From Leucobacter chromiiresistens (lineage in GTDB: Bacteria; Actinomycetota; Actinomycetes; Actinomycetales; Microbacteriaceae): 64,000 nt of DNA. The stretch is taken from assembly GCF_900102345.1 (NCBI RefSeq), contig NZ_FNKB01000002.1, positions 186,001 through 250,000 of the forward strand. Reading direction: 5' to 3'. Both the position numbers and the translations under genes were made by a program. Position 1 is the stretch's first letter, and every line of letters starts with the position of its first letter. Below the pieces are notes generated by a model. The model was not told where the DNA came from. It made no database searches and saw only the letters and a list, made by a program, of their open reading frames with translations. Shown here piece by piece: positions 29,851-37,814 of the stretch.

Positions 29851-30753
29851 ATGTCGATCTTCCTGAACCAGGATTCCAAGGTCATCGTCCAGGGCATCAC
29901 CGGCGGCGAGGGCACGAAGCACACGGCGCGCATGCTCGCCGCGGGCACGAACGTCGTCGGCGGCGTGAACGCCCGCAAGGCCGGCACGACCGTCTCGCAC
30001 GTCGACGCCGACGGCAACAGCGTCGAGCTTCCCGTCTTCGCATCGGTCGCCGAGGCGATGGAGGCCACGGGCGCCGACGTCTCGGTCGCGTTCGTGCCGC
30101 CCGCCTTCACCAAGGACGCCGCGATCGAGGCCATCGATGCGCGTATCGGGCTGCTCGTCATCATCACCGAGGGCGTTCCCGTGAAGGACTCCGCCGAGCT
30201 GTGGGCGCACGCGCAGGCGACCGGCAACGAGACCCGCATCATCGGCCCGAACTGCCCCGGCATCATCACGCCGGGCGAGGCCCTCGCCGGCATCACGCCC
30301 GCGACTATCACGGGCAAGGGCCCCATCGGCCTCGTCTCGAAGTCGGGCACGCTCACCTACCAGATGATGTACGAACTGCGCGATCTCGGCTTCTCGACGG
30401 CCATCGGCATCGGCGGCGACCCCGTGATCGGCACGACGCACATCGACGCGCTCGCCGCATTCGAGGCGGACCCCGAGACGCGCGCGATCGTGATGATCGG
30501 CGAGATCGGCGGCGACGCCGAGGAGCGCGCCGCCGAGTACATCAAGGCCAACGTGACGAAGCCGGTCGTCGGCTACGTCGCCGGCTTCACGGCGCCCGAG
30601 GGCAAGACCATGGGCCACGCTGGCGCCATCGTGTCGGGCTCCGCGGGAACCGCGCAGGCGAAGAAGGAGGCCCTCGAGGCGGCGGGCGTCAAGGTCGGCA
30701 AGACGCCGACCGAGACGGCGAACCTGCTGCGCGAGGCCTTCACCGCGCTCTAG
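29851..30753 (+). CDS. sucD: Succinyl-CoA ligase alpha subunit
   Basis: CoA-binding subunit of succinyl-CoA ligase, 300 residues. It has the Rossmann CoA motif [33 protein letters not shown], and the catalytic loop GHAGAIVSG, whose His is transiently phosphorylated in known homologues. TAGGAGAACC precedes ATG 29851. Operon with sucC, closed by a GC-rich terminator. Confidence 0.97.
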   Translation: MSIFLNQDSKVIVQGITGGEGTKHTARMLAAGTNVVGGVNARKAGTTVSHVDADGNSVELPVFASVAEAMEATGADVSVAFVPPAFTKDAAIEAIDARIGLLVIITEGVPVKDSAELWAHAQATGNETRIIGPNCPGIITPGEALAGITPATITGKGPIGLVSKSGTLTYQMMYELRDLGFSTAIGIGGDPVIGTTHIDALAAFEADPETRAIVMIGEIGGDAEERAAEYIKANVTKPVVGYVAGFTAPEGKTMGHAGAIVSGSAGTAQAKKEALEAAGVKVGKTPTETANLLREAFTAL

Positions 30754-30774
30754 GCGCCCGGCGTCATCGGTCGG

Positions 30775-30804
30775 CGGGGCGGTCTCCTTCGGGAGGCCGC
30801 CCCG
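30775..30804 (+). terminator. sucCD terminator
   Basis: A 13-bp stem (one G-T pair) CGGGGCGGTCTCC / GGAGGCCGCCCCG around a TTCG loop, 21 bp past the sucD stop and followed by TCTTCG. Confidence 0.8.
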
Positions 30805-30906
30805 TCTTCGTGCTGCCCGGGAGAGGACGTTCGACGGTTCTCGGTCGCGGCGCGTGCGCGGATCGCGCGGGCGGTGCGAGCAGGGAGTTCGGAGTGCGGG
30901 TCGGAG

Positions 30907-30912
30907 TAAGAT
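30907..30912 (+). promoter_or_regulatory. -10 box of a probably leaderless DUF6350 gene
   Basis: TAAGAT ends 7 nt before ATG 30920, with no Shine-Dalgarno sequence between. Confidence 0.45.
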
Positions 30913-30919
30913 TCTGGCA

Positions 30920-32752
30920 ATGAGATCCTTGGTGACTGCGGTGATCGCCGCAATCGAGGCGGTCGCCGTGGCGCTCGCCGGAATCGCCGTCGTCGCCATT
31001 CCCGCGGTGCTGATCTGGGTGATCACGTTCGGTCTCGCGGCGGAGCCCGCCGCCGTCGCCGCAGACGTAACCGGCGTGTGGCTGCTCGCGCACTTCGTTC
31101 CCCTGCACTTCTCGGTGTCGGCCGAGGCCGCGCTGAGCCTGGGGCTCGCGCCCGAAGCGCTCGACTTCACCCTGTCGCTGGCCCCGCTCGGCATCACGCT
31201 GATCTCGGTGCTGCTCGCGCTGCGCGCGGGCTGGCGCTTCGCCGGGCGCGGCGGAGTCGGTGCGATGGGCGTGATCGGCGGCATCGTCGGCTTCGGGGCG
31301 GTCGCCCTCGTCGCGTCCGTGTTCGCCGCGCCGCTCATCGAATGGACGGCGATGCAGGCGGCGCTCAGCGCGGCCTCGGTGTACGGCGTCGCTTCGGCTG
31401 CGGCGTTCCTCGTGCGGGCGGGGCGCGACGGGCACCCGTGGTGGGAGGGGAGCGTGCGCCAGGCCCTGCGCGCGATCGAGTACCTCGGGGTGCGATCGGG
31501 CGCAGCGCTGCCGAGTCGTGCGGCCGAGCTGCTCCGTCTCGCCGCGGCGGCCCTCGCGCTCGTCCTCGGTATCGCGGCGGTCGCCTTCGCCGTCGCCGTC
31601 GCGACCGGGTACGCGGATGTGACCGCGCTGGCGCAGAGCCTGCAGCTGGACCCCATCGGATCGCTGACGCTGTTCCTCGTGCAGGTCGCGCTGATGCCGA
31701 TCGCGATCGTGTGGAGCGTCGCCTGGATGTCGGGCACCGGTTTCGCGATCGGGGCGGGCAGCTCGGTGACGCCGTTCGAGACGCTGCTCGGCCCGCTCCC
31801 CGCGCTGCCGATGCTGGGCGTGCTGCCCGACGGGTGGGGTGAGCGGGGAGCGTTCGCCCCGGGTGCGCTCGTCGTGGCCGCCCTCGTGCTCGGGGTGCTC
31901 TTCGCCCGCCGGCCGGCGCTGCGCCGCGCATCCTGGCCCGCCGCCCTCGTGATCACGGTGCTGGCAGCCGCACTGGTGGGGCTGTGCGTCGCCGGTGCGA
32001 GCGCCCTCGCGACCGGGTCGCTGGGGCCGGATCGCCTCGCCTCGAACGGACCGGACGCCTGGCTCACGGGCGGCGTCGTCGCGCTCGAGGTGGGCGGCGG
32101 GCTGCTGATCGGGGTGATCGCGGGCCGCTTCGACGCTGCGAAGGTTCGCGCCGCCATGCCGGACGCGATTCCCGGCATCGGAGGGGTGCGCGGTGCTCGG
32201 CCAGCTGCCGCGGAGGCCCCCGGCGCCCCGGGTGCCCCGGACGCCGACGCGGACGTGAATTTCGAGGCCGCGGTGGACGAGGCGCTCGAGCTGGGCGCTG
32301 ATCGCCGGAGCGCGGCGACGCGGTGGAGCGACGCCGGGCGGCCCGACGCCTTCGAAACCGGAGCTTTCGAGACCGGCGCGGTTGACACCGAAGCCCACGA
32401 TACCGACGCGTTCGACACCGACGCCTTCGAAACCGACGCGTTCGAGACCGACGCCCACGATGCCGGCGCCTTCGAGACCGACGCCCACGACACCGGCGCA
32501 TTCGACACCGAATCCTTCGAGACGGAGGAGTTGGCGCGCCCCGCACGGGGCAGCGCGCGGCCCGGCACCGCCGCCGATCCGAAGCCCGGCGCGACAGCCG
32601 ACGCGACGCCGGGTGCGGACGAGCTGACCGACGAGGCCGCCCTGCTGCAGGCCTATGCGTGGGACGCCGAGTCGCCGACCGCACCAGCAGACGAGGAGCC
32701 GCCGGAGACCGAGCGGCGACCCGGTTGGCGCTGGCCCGGGCGCGGGCGTTAG
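30920..32752 (+). CDS. DUF6350 family polytopic membrane protein with acidic repeat tail
   Basis: A 610-residue protein. Residues about 1-410 form roughly ten membrane helices of the actinobacterial DUF6350 type (for example PIAIVWSVAWMSGTGFAIG with the following SSVTPFETLLGPLPALPML block); some members are annotated as PerM-like cell-division proteins. Residues 411-610 form a hydrophilic tail containing twelve acidic pentads (477-536) and more disordered Pro/Asp/Ala sequence. The position after sucCD is typical for the family. The function is not established. Confidence 0.8.
   Translation: MRSLVTAVIAAIEAVAVALAGIAVVAIPAVLIWVITFGLAAEPAAVAADVTGVWLLAHFVPLHFSVSAEAALSLGLAPEALDFTLSLAPLGITLISVLLALRAGWRFAGRGGVGAMGVIGGIVGFGAVALVASVFAAPLIEWTAMQAALSAASVYGVASAAAFLVRAGRDGHPWWEGSVRQALRAIEYLGVRSGAALPSRAAELLRLAAAALALVLGIAAVAFAVAVATGYADVTALAQSLQLDPIGSLTLFLVQVALMPIAIVWSVAWMSGTGFAIGAGSSVTPFETLLGPLPALPMLGVLPDGWGERGAFAPGALVVAALVLGVLFARRPALRRASWPAALVITVLAAALVGLCVAGASALATGSLGPDRLASNGPDAWLTGGVVALEVGGGLLIGVIAGRFDAAKVRAAMPDAIPGIGGVRGARPAAAEAPGAPGAPDADADVNFEAAVDEALELGADRRSAATRWSDAGRPDAFETGAFETGAVDTEAHDTDAFDTDAFETDAFETDAHDAGAFETDAHDTGAFDTESFETEELARPARGSARPGTAADPKPGATADATPGADELTDEAALLQAYAWDAESPTAPADEEPPETERRPGWRWPGRGR
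32348..32527 (+). repeat. Coding tandem repeat, 12 x 15 bp (acidic pentads)
   Basis: Encodes twelve consecutive five-residue units, consensus A-[F/H]-[E/D]-T-[D/G], residues 477-536 of the DUF6350 protein. Every third codon pair is acidic-Thr, with codons varying between GAA/GAG/GAC and TTC/CAC, so the repeats are diverged at DNA level but kept in frame. Confidence 0.92.
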
Positions 32753-32763
32753 GGTAGGAGAGC

Positions 32764-32853
32764 AATCCACGGGAGTCCCGGCGCGCGGGGCTGAGAGGGA
32801 GCACGCGAGCTCCGACCGTTCACCTGATCTGGTTCATGCCAGCGGAGGAAGGA
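32764..32853 (+). promoter_or_regulatory. TPP riboswitch (THI element)
   Basis: The gap before thiB carries the THI-box landmarks in order: a 5' stem with GGGAGTCCC, the conserved CTGAGAGGGA (32791-32800), a variable P3 stem with GAGC, then ACCGTTCACCTGATCTGG and TTCATGCCAGCGGAGGAAGGA (split). The final GGAGGAAGGA (32844-32853) is also the thiB ribosome-binding site, 7 nt from ATG 32861, so ligand binding most plausibly blocks translation initiation. A TAGGGT -10-like box overlaps the preceding stop codon. Confidence 0.92.
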
Positions 32854-32860
32854 CGCATCG

Positions 32861-33952
32861 ATGATGCCTACGCTCACATCCCGACGAGTGCGACGTGCCG
32901 CACTCACCATGACTGCCGCTGCCGCCGCGCTCGGGCTCGGACTGACCGGTTGCGCGACCGGCGACGCCGACGAGACGGGCGGCGACGCGGGCACGGTGAC
33001 GCTCGCCGTGCACGACTCGTTCCCGAACGAGGACTTCGCGGCCGCCGCGAGCGCCGCGACGGGCTTCGACGTGCAGGTCGTCTCCGCCGGAGACGGCGGC
33101 GAGCTGACGAACAAGCTCGTGCTCACGAAGGGTGCACCGATCGCGGACGCCTTCTTCGGCGTCGACAACATCTTCGCCTCGCGTCTGCTCGAGAACGACG
33201 TCGTGGTCGAGTACACGCCCGAGAACCTGCCGGGCGACGCGGAGCGGTTCGCGGTCGACGGCGATCCCGACTCGGGCCTCGTCGCGGTGGATCACGGAGC
33301 GACGTGCATCAACATCGACACGGCCTGGTTCGCGGATCAGCAGCTCGCCGCGCCCGCGTCGTACGACGACCTGACGAAGCCCGAGTACCGCGACCTCACC
33401 GTGCTGCTCGACCCGACCGCGTCGTCGACGGGCGCGTCGTTCCTCGTCGGCACCGTCGCCGAGTTCGGGGAGGACGGGTTCGCCGATTACTGGCAGCGCC
33501 TGATCGACAACGGGGCGCGCATCGAGCAGGGGTGGAGCGACGCCTACTACGGCCAGTTCACGCAGGGCGGGGAGGACGGGACGCGGCCGATCGTCGTCTC
33601 ATACGCGTCGTCGCCGGCGTTCACGGTCGACGAGGCGGGCACTGCGTCGAGCACGGCCGCCCTGCTCGACACCTGCACGCGGCAGGTCGAGTACGCCGGG
33701 GTGCTGCAGGGCGCCGAGAACGAGGCCGGCGCCCGCGCCGTGGTCGACTACCTCGTCTCGCACGAGTTCCAGCAGACCATCCCCGACGCGATGTACATGA
33801 ACCCGGTCGACGGCACGGTCGAGATGCCTGCGGCGTGGACGCAGTTCGCGCCGTCGCCTGCGGCGGGGCAGACCCACGACCTCGACTCGCGCGAGATCGA
33901 GGCGGGCCGCGAGACCTGGCTCAAGGCGCTGAGCGAGCAGATCGGGCTGTAA
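32861..33952 (+). CDS. thiB: Thiamine ABC transporter substrate-binding lipoprotein
   Basis: Extracytoplasmic receptor for thiamine import; 363 residues. A twin-Arg-containing N-region and hydrophobic stretch end in the lipobox LTGC (Cys31). The mature part has VTLAVHDSFPNEDF, LTKGAPIADAFFGVDN and VDHGATCINIDTAWF, characteristic of the ThiB/SfuA family. It is the first gene behind the TPP riboswitch, which supports thiamine as ligand. Two adjacent ATGs occur (32861, 32864); the first gives the better spacing from GGAGGAAGGA. Confidence 0.92.
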   Translation: MMPTLTSRRVRRAALTMTAAAAALGLGLTGCATGDADETGGDAGTVTLAVHDSFPNEDFAAAASAATGFDVQVVSAGDGGELTNKLVLTKGAPIADAFFGVDNIFASRLLENDVVVEYTPENLPGDAERFAVDGDPDSGLVAVDHGATCINIDTAWFADQQLAAPASYDDLTKPEYRDLTVLLDPTASSTGASFLVGTVAEFGEDGFADYWQRLIDNGARIEQGWSDAYYGQFTQGGEDGTRPIVVSYASSPAFTVDEAGTASSTAALLDTCTRQVEYAGVLQGAENEAGARAVVDYLVSHEFQQTIPDAMYMNPVDGTVEMPAAWTQFAPSPAAGQTHDLDSREIEAGRETWLKALSEQIGL

Positions 33953-35652
33953 CCATCCGCCGCATCGGCCGCGACGCCCCACGTGCCGCACTCGGCCCGT
34001 GGGGCGTCACGGCGTGGACGCTGGCCGCCGCGCTGCCGCTCGGGTTCCTCGCCCTCTTCTTCGTCTGGCCGGTGCTCTCGCTCGTCGCGACGGGCTTCAC
34101 CGAGGAGGGCTCGCTCGATCTGAGCGGCCTGCCCGAGGTGTTCGGCGCCGAGCGCACGTGGCGCGTCATCGGGCAGACGTTCGCGCAGGCCGGCCTCGCG
34201 ACGGTGCTCTCCCTGCTGCTCGGCGTGCCGGCGGCGTACGCGCTGTACCGTCTCGAATTCCCGGGGAGGGCGCTGCTGCAGGGGGTGCTCACCGTGCCCT
34301 TCGTGCTGCCCTCGGTGGTGGTGGGCGTCGCGTTCTCCGCGCTGCTCGGCCCGGGTGGGCCCCTCGCGTCGTGGGAGCGGGATCAGAGCTTCATCGCCGT
34401 GGTGCTCGCGCTCGCGTTCCCGAACGTCGGCGTCGTCGCACGCACGGTCGGCGGATTCTGGTCGCGTCTCGACGACACCTCGGAGCAGGCGGCGCGCGTG
34501 CTCGGCGCGTCGCGCGCGCAGGCCTGGTGCATGGTCACGCTTCCCGCGCTCGGCCCCGCAATCGCTTCGGCCGCCGCGCTGGTGTTCCTCTTCTGCTCCA
34601 CGTCGTTCGGCGTCGTGCTCATTCTCGGCGGCACGGCGTTCGCGAACGTGGAGACCGAGATCTACCGGCTGACGGTGCAGTTCCTCGACCTGCGCGGTGC
34701 GGCGGTGCTGTCGATCGCCCAGTTCGCGATCGTGGCGCTGGCGCTCGTCGTGTCGTCGCGGCTGCGTCGCGCGGGGGAGCGGGCGGTGGTGCTGCGCGAG
34801 GAGCGGGGCCGCGGCGAGCGGCCGAGACGGGCCGATGCGCCGGTGCTGGTGCTGTTCGGGGCGACGGTGGTGCTGCTCCACGCGTTGCCGCTCGGAGCGC
34901 TGGTGGCGCGATCGTTCACGGGTCGCGACGGCGCATGGACGCTCGCGAATTATGCAGCGCTCGCGGATCCGCCGCCGGGCCTGCCAATCGACGGAACCGT
35001 GGTCGAGGCGATCGTCGCATCGCTGCGGATCGCCGTGGTCGCGGCGCTCATCGCCATGGCGCTCGGGATGCTGCTCGCGCTCGTGCTCTCACGTCGGCCG
35101 CGCGCGCCGATGCTGCGCCGGGGCATCGAGGCGTTCGACGGTCTGGTGATGCTGCCGCTCGGGGTGTCGGCGGTGACGCTCGGGTTCGGGCTGCTGCTCA
35201 CGATGCACCGCCCGCTCGGCATCGGCTTCGACCTGCGCACCTCGACCGCGCTGATTCCAATCGCCCAGGCGCTCGTGGCGCTGCCGCTCGTGGTGCGCAC
35301 ACTGCTGCCGGTGCTGCGGGGCATCGCCCCGGAGCTCAGGGATGCGGCGGCGTCGCTCGGCGCCGGCCCGTTCGCGATGCTGCGCGCCATCGACCTGCCG
35401 CTCCTCGGCCGCTCCGCGGGGCTCGCGCTCGGGTTCGCCGGGGCGGCGTCGCTCGGGGAGTTCGGTGCGACCGCCTTCCTGGTGCGGCCGGGCGAGCAGA
35501 CGCTGCCGGTGGCCGTCGCCGCACTGATCGGGCACCCGGCGCCGGGCAGCTACGGCGCCGGTCTCGCGGGGGCCGTGGTGCTCGGGGCTGTGACGGCGGG
35601 GATCATGCTGCTCGCCGAGCGGTGGCGCACCGACGGGGCTCGGGAGTTCTGA
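33949..35652 (+). CDS. thiP: Thiamine ABC transporter permease, fused two-domain ThiP (start codon uncertain)
   Basis: Integral membrane permease of about 567 residues with two homologous halves of some six helices each, as in ThiP. The coupling-helix EAA loops are visible (DTSEQAARVLGASRAQAW and ELRDAAASLGAGPFAMLRAI). The reading frame is clear, but no ATG, GTG or TTG exists at the expected start beside the thiB stop: the codon there is GTA (33949) in GTAACC. The nearest upstream GTG (33835) would overlap thiB by 118 bp. Coordinates given are from homology-like position, not from a start codon. The next gene's ATG overlaps its stop (TGATG). Confidence 0.8.
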   Translation, partial: VTIRRIGRDAPRAALGPWGVTAWTLAAALPLGFLALFFVWPVLSLVATGFTEEGSLDLSGLPEVFGAERTWRVIGQTFAQAGLATVLSLLLGVPAAYALYRLEFPGRALLQGVLTVPFVLPSVVVGVAFSALLGPGGPLASWERDQSFIAVVLALAFPNVGVVARTVGGFWSRLDDTSEQAARVLGASRAQAWCMVTLPALGPAIASAAALVFLFCSTSFGVVLILGGTAFANVETEIYRLTVQFLDLRGAAVLSIAQFAIVALALVVSSRLRRAGERAVVLREERGRGERPRRADAPVLVLFGATVVLLHALPLGALVARSFTGRDGAWTLANYAALADPPPGLPIDGTVVEAIVASLRIAVVAALIAMALGMLLALVLSRRPRAPMLRRGIEAFDGLVMLPLGVSAVTLGFGLLLTMHRPLGIGFDLRTSTALIPIAQALVALPLVVRTLLPVLRGIAPELRDAAASLGAGPFAMLRAIDLPLLGRSAGLALGFAGAASLGEFGATAFLVRPGEQTLPVAVAALIGHPAPGSYGAGLAGAVVLGAVTAGIMLLAERWRTDGAREF

Positions 35653-36263
35653 TGCGGCTCATCGACGCCGACGTGCTCCTCATCGACGGACGCTCCGGTT
35701 CGGGCAAGACCCGCCTCGCGGAGCGCGTCGCGTCGGCGTGCGCAGCGGCGGGCAGGCCCGCGCAGGTGCTGCACGTCGAGGCGCTCTACCCGGGCTGGGA
35801 CGGCCTGGCCGAGGGGTCGGAGGCGCTCGCGGGCGCCCTGCGCTCCGGCGCCTACCGCGTGTACGACTGGATCGCGGGGGAGTTCGGCGCCCGGGAGCGC
35901 ATCGCGCCCCGCGCCCCGCTCGTGATCGAGGGCTGCGGCGCCATCACCGCCGCGAACCTCGCCGCGGCGCGGCACTGGGCGGCCGGCGCCGACGTCGCGG
36001 GGCGGGGCTCCGCCGATCCTCTCGTGCGCAGCGTGTGGCTGGAGGTCGATGCCGAGGTGCGCAAGCGGCGGGCGCTCGCTCGGGACGGCGACGTCTACGC
36101 GCCCCACTGGGATCGCTGGGCGGCTCAGGAGGAGGCGCTGTACGCGCGGCACCGCCCCTGGGAGCTCGCCGACCGCACCATCGCGCCGGCGCTGGGACCG
36201 GGGCCGGGGCCGGGGCCGGGGCCGGGGCCGGGGCTCGGGCCAGCGCCGCGGGAGCGGCGTTAG
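35652..36263 (+). CDS. P-loop nucleoside/nucleotide kinase-like protein
   Basis: A 203-residue protein with Walker A GRSGSGKT (residues 13-20), PLVIEGCGAI as the Walker B region and a lid motif VRKRRALARDGDVYAPHWDRW. It resembles actinobacterial uridine-kinase-like ATP-binding proteins, and lacks the LSGGQ signature and D-loop of ABC ATPases, so it cannot replace ThiQ. Its ATG overlaps the thiP stop by one base, implying coupling. The C-terminus ends in a Gly-Pro repeat. A role in phosphorylating imported thiamine is a guess from context only. The 3' end overlaps metQ by 4 bp, tail to tail. Confidence 0.78.
   Translation: MRLIDADVLLIDGRSGSGKTRLAERVASACAAAGRPAQVLHVEALYPGWDGLAEGSEALAGALRSGAYRVYDWIAGEFGARERIAPRAPLVIEGCGAITAANLAAARHWAAGADVAGRGSADPLVRSVWLEVDAEVRKRRALARDGDVYAPHWDRWAAQEEALYARHRPWELADRTIAPALGPGPGPGPGPGPGLGPAPRERR
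36200..36229 (+). repeat. (GGGGCC)5 hexanucleotide repeat
   Basis: Five exact copies of GGGGCC, followed by a sixth degenerate unit GGGGCT, inside the last codons of the kinase-like gene. They encode a Gly-Pro run at the C-terminus. Such a simple repeat is prone to slippage in steps of two residues. Confidence 0.92.
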
Positions 36264-37078
36264 AACGCGACCGGAACGTCGGCCTCCTCGAGGGCGCGGC
36301 GCACCTCGTCGCTGTGGAAGGCCTCGGCGAGCGCCGCGACCTCCGGCGAATCCGCGTTGTCCTCGCGCGAGACGAGCGACACCGCGAACTGGGGATCCTG
36401 CTCGGTGGCGATCGCGTCGTCCTCGGGCGTGAGCCCGAGCTGACGGGCGAAGGTGCCGTGCAGGAAGACGGCGTCCGCCTCGGGGTAGGCGGCGGAGAGC
36501 TGCATGATGTCGACCTCGACGAACTCGAGCTTCCGCGCGTTCTCCGTGATGTCGTCGACCGTGACCGACCAGGTGTCGGCCTCGGGATCGAGCTCGATGA
36601 GCCCGGCCTGCGCCACCATCTGCAGCGCGCGCGCCGCATTCGAGGTGTCCTGCGGAATCACGATGCGCCCGCCCTCGGGCACATCGTCGAGGCTCGCGTG
36701 CGAGCTCGAGTACATGCCGACGACGGTGAGGTAGACGGGTTCGATGACGACGAGCGACGCGTCGTTGCCGGCGTTGAACTCCTCCATGAACGGGGGGTGC
36801 TGCACGAAGTTCGCATCGAGCTCGCCGTGCTGCAGCATCGAGTTGGGCTGCACGTAGTCGGCGACCTCGACGAGCTGGATCTCGTAGGGCGGCTCGATGG
36901 CTTCGGCCGCCGCTTCCACGACGTCCGTCATGGGAGTCGTGGTGGCGGCCACCTTCAGGGTGCGCGTGCCCTCCCCGTCGGCGCCGGCGGCGTTCGAGTT
37001 CGAGCCCGAGGCGCACCCGGAGAGCGCGAAGAGGGCGATGGCGGCGGTGGCGGTGGTGAGAGTCAGACGGCGATGCAT
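36260..37078 (-). CDS. metQ: Methionine ABC transporter substrate-binding lipoprotein
   Basis: NlpA/MetQ-type receptor of 272 residues. The signal sequence ends in the lipobox LSGC (Cys22). Mature motifs include TLKVAATTTPMTDVVEAA, YVQPNSMLQHGELDANFVQH and GRIVIPQDTSNAARAL. It is the last gene of a metN-metI-metQ operon and starts 55 bp after metI. Confidence 0.92.
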   Translation of the reverse strand: MHRRLTLTTATAAIALFALSGCASGSNSNAAGADGEGTRTLKVAATTTPMTDVVEAAAEAIEPPYEIQLVEVADYVQPNSMLQHGELDANFVQHPPFMEEFNAGNDASLVVIEPVYLTVVGMYSSSHASLDDVPEGGRIVIPQDTSNAARALQMVAQAGLIELDPEADTWSVTVDDITENARKLEFVEVDIMQLSAAYPEADAVFLHGTFARQLGLTPEDDAIATEQDPQFAVSLVSREDNADSPEVAALAEAFHSDEVRRALEEADVPVAF

Positions 37079-37133
37079 GAGGTGCTTCCTGTCGGGTGCG
37101 GGTGATCTGGGGTCGGGGGATCCGGCGGCGCCG

Positions 37134-37814
37134 TCAGCGATGATCGATCGCGCGAGAGACGCGCGTGCCGAGGCTCTGCAGCAGCATGACGCACGCGACG
37201 ATGAGTGCGATCGTGACGTACATGAGGGTGAAGTCGTACTGGTGGTAGCCGTAGCGCATCGCGAAGTCGCCGATGCCGCCGCCGCCGACGACGCCGAGCA
37301 CGGTGGAGTAGGAGACGAAGCTGATGGTGGCCGATGTCAGCGCGTAGACGAGACCGGATCGCCCCTCGACGAGCAGGAAGCGGAAGACGGTCTGCACGGT
37401 GCTGGCGCCCATGGACTCCGCGGCGAGCAGGAGACCGCTCGGCAGCTCGAGCAGGATCTGCTCGGTCAGCCGCGCATAGATGGCCACCGCGACGAAGCCG
37501 AGCGGGAAGGTGGCCGCGACGGTGCCGAAGCTCGTCTCGAACACCAGCCGGGTGACGGGGATCATGAACACGACGAAGAGGAGGAACGGGAAGGAGCGCA
37601 CGATGGTGACGTACGCGTTCGCCGCAGTCCAGATTCCGCGGCGCGGCATGACGCCGCCCGCGCGCGTGAGGTAGATGACGACGCCGAGCGGCGTGCCGAA
37701 GAGCACCGCGACGATGATCGAGGCGAGCACCATGTAGCCGGTCTCGCTCATGGCGCGCGCGATCTCCGCGCCGTGCTCGCCGAAGACGCGCTGCAGTTCG
37801 CTCCAGATCGTCAC
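37134..37814 (-). CDS. metI: Methionine ABC transporter permease
   Basis: A 226-residue permease with about five helices, close to the usual MetI size. The sequence contains YVTIVRSFPFLLFVVFMIP, ESMGASTVQTVFRFLLVE (the coupling loop) and SYSTVLGVVGGGGIGDFAMRYGY split over the pore helices, all hallmarks of MetI. The GTG start at 37814 overlaps the metN stop (GTGA). Confidence 0.93.
   Translation of the reverse strand: MTIWSELQRVFGEHGAEIARAMSETGYMVLASIIVAVLFGTPLGVVIYLTRAGGVMPRRGIWTAANAYVTIVRSFPFLLFVVFMIPVTRLVFETSFGTVAATFPLGFVAVAIYARLTEQILLELPSGLLLAAESMGASTVQTVFRFLLVEGRSGLVYALTSATISFVSYSTVLGVVGGGGIGDFAMRYGYHQYDFTLMYVTIALIVACVMLLQSLGTRVSRAIDHR

Noticed and set aside
32348..32527. Pentapeptide-repeat (A[D/N]LXX) beta-helix
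   Set aside because: The hydrophobic residue follows Ala immediately and no central Leu column exists, so the fold signature is not met.
28684..32568. 1294-codon minus-strand frame with repeated SVSNASVSKAS-like sequence
   Set aside because: The repeat is the reverse complement of the DUF6350 pentad repeats, and the rest mirrors sucC and sucD. Not a surface protein.
35652..36263. ThiQ, the ABC ATPase of the thiamine importer
   Set aside because: Has a Walker A but no ABC signature or Q-loop pattern, and a kinase-type lid motif.
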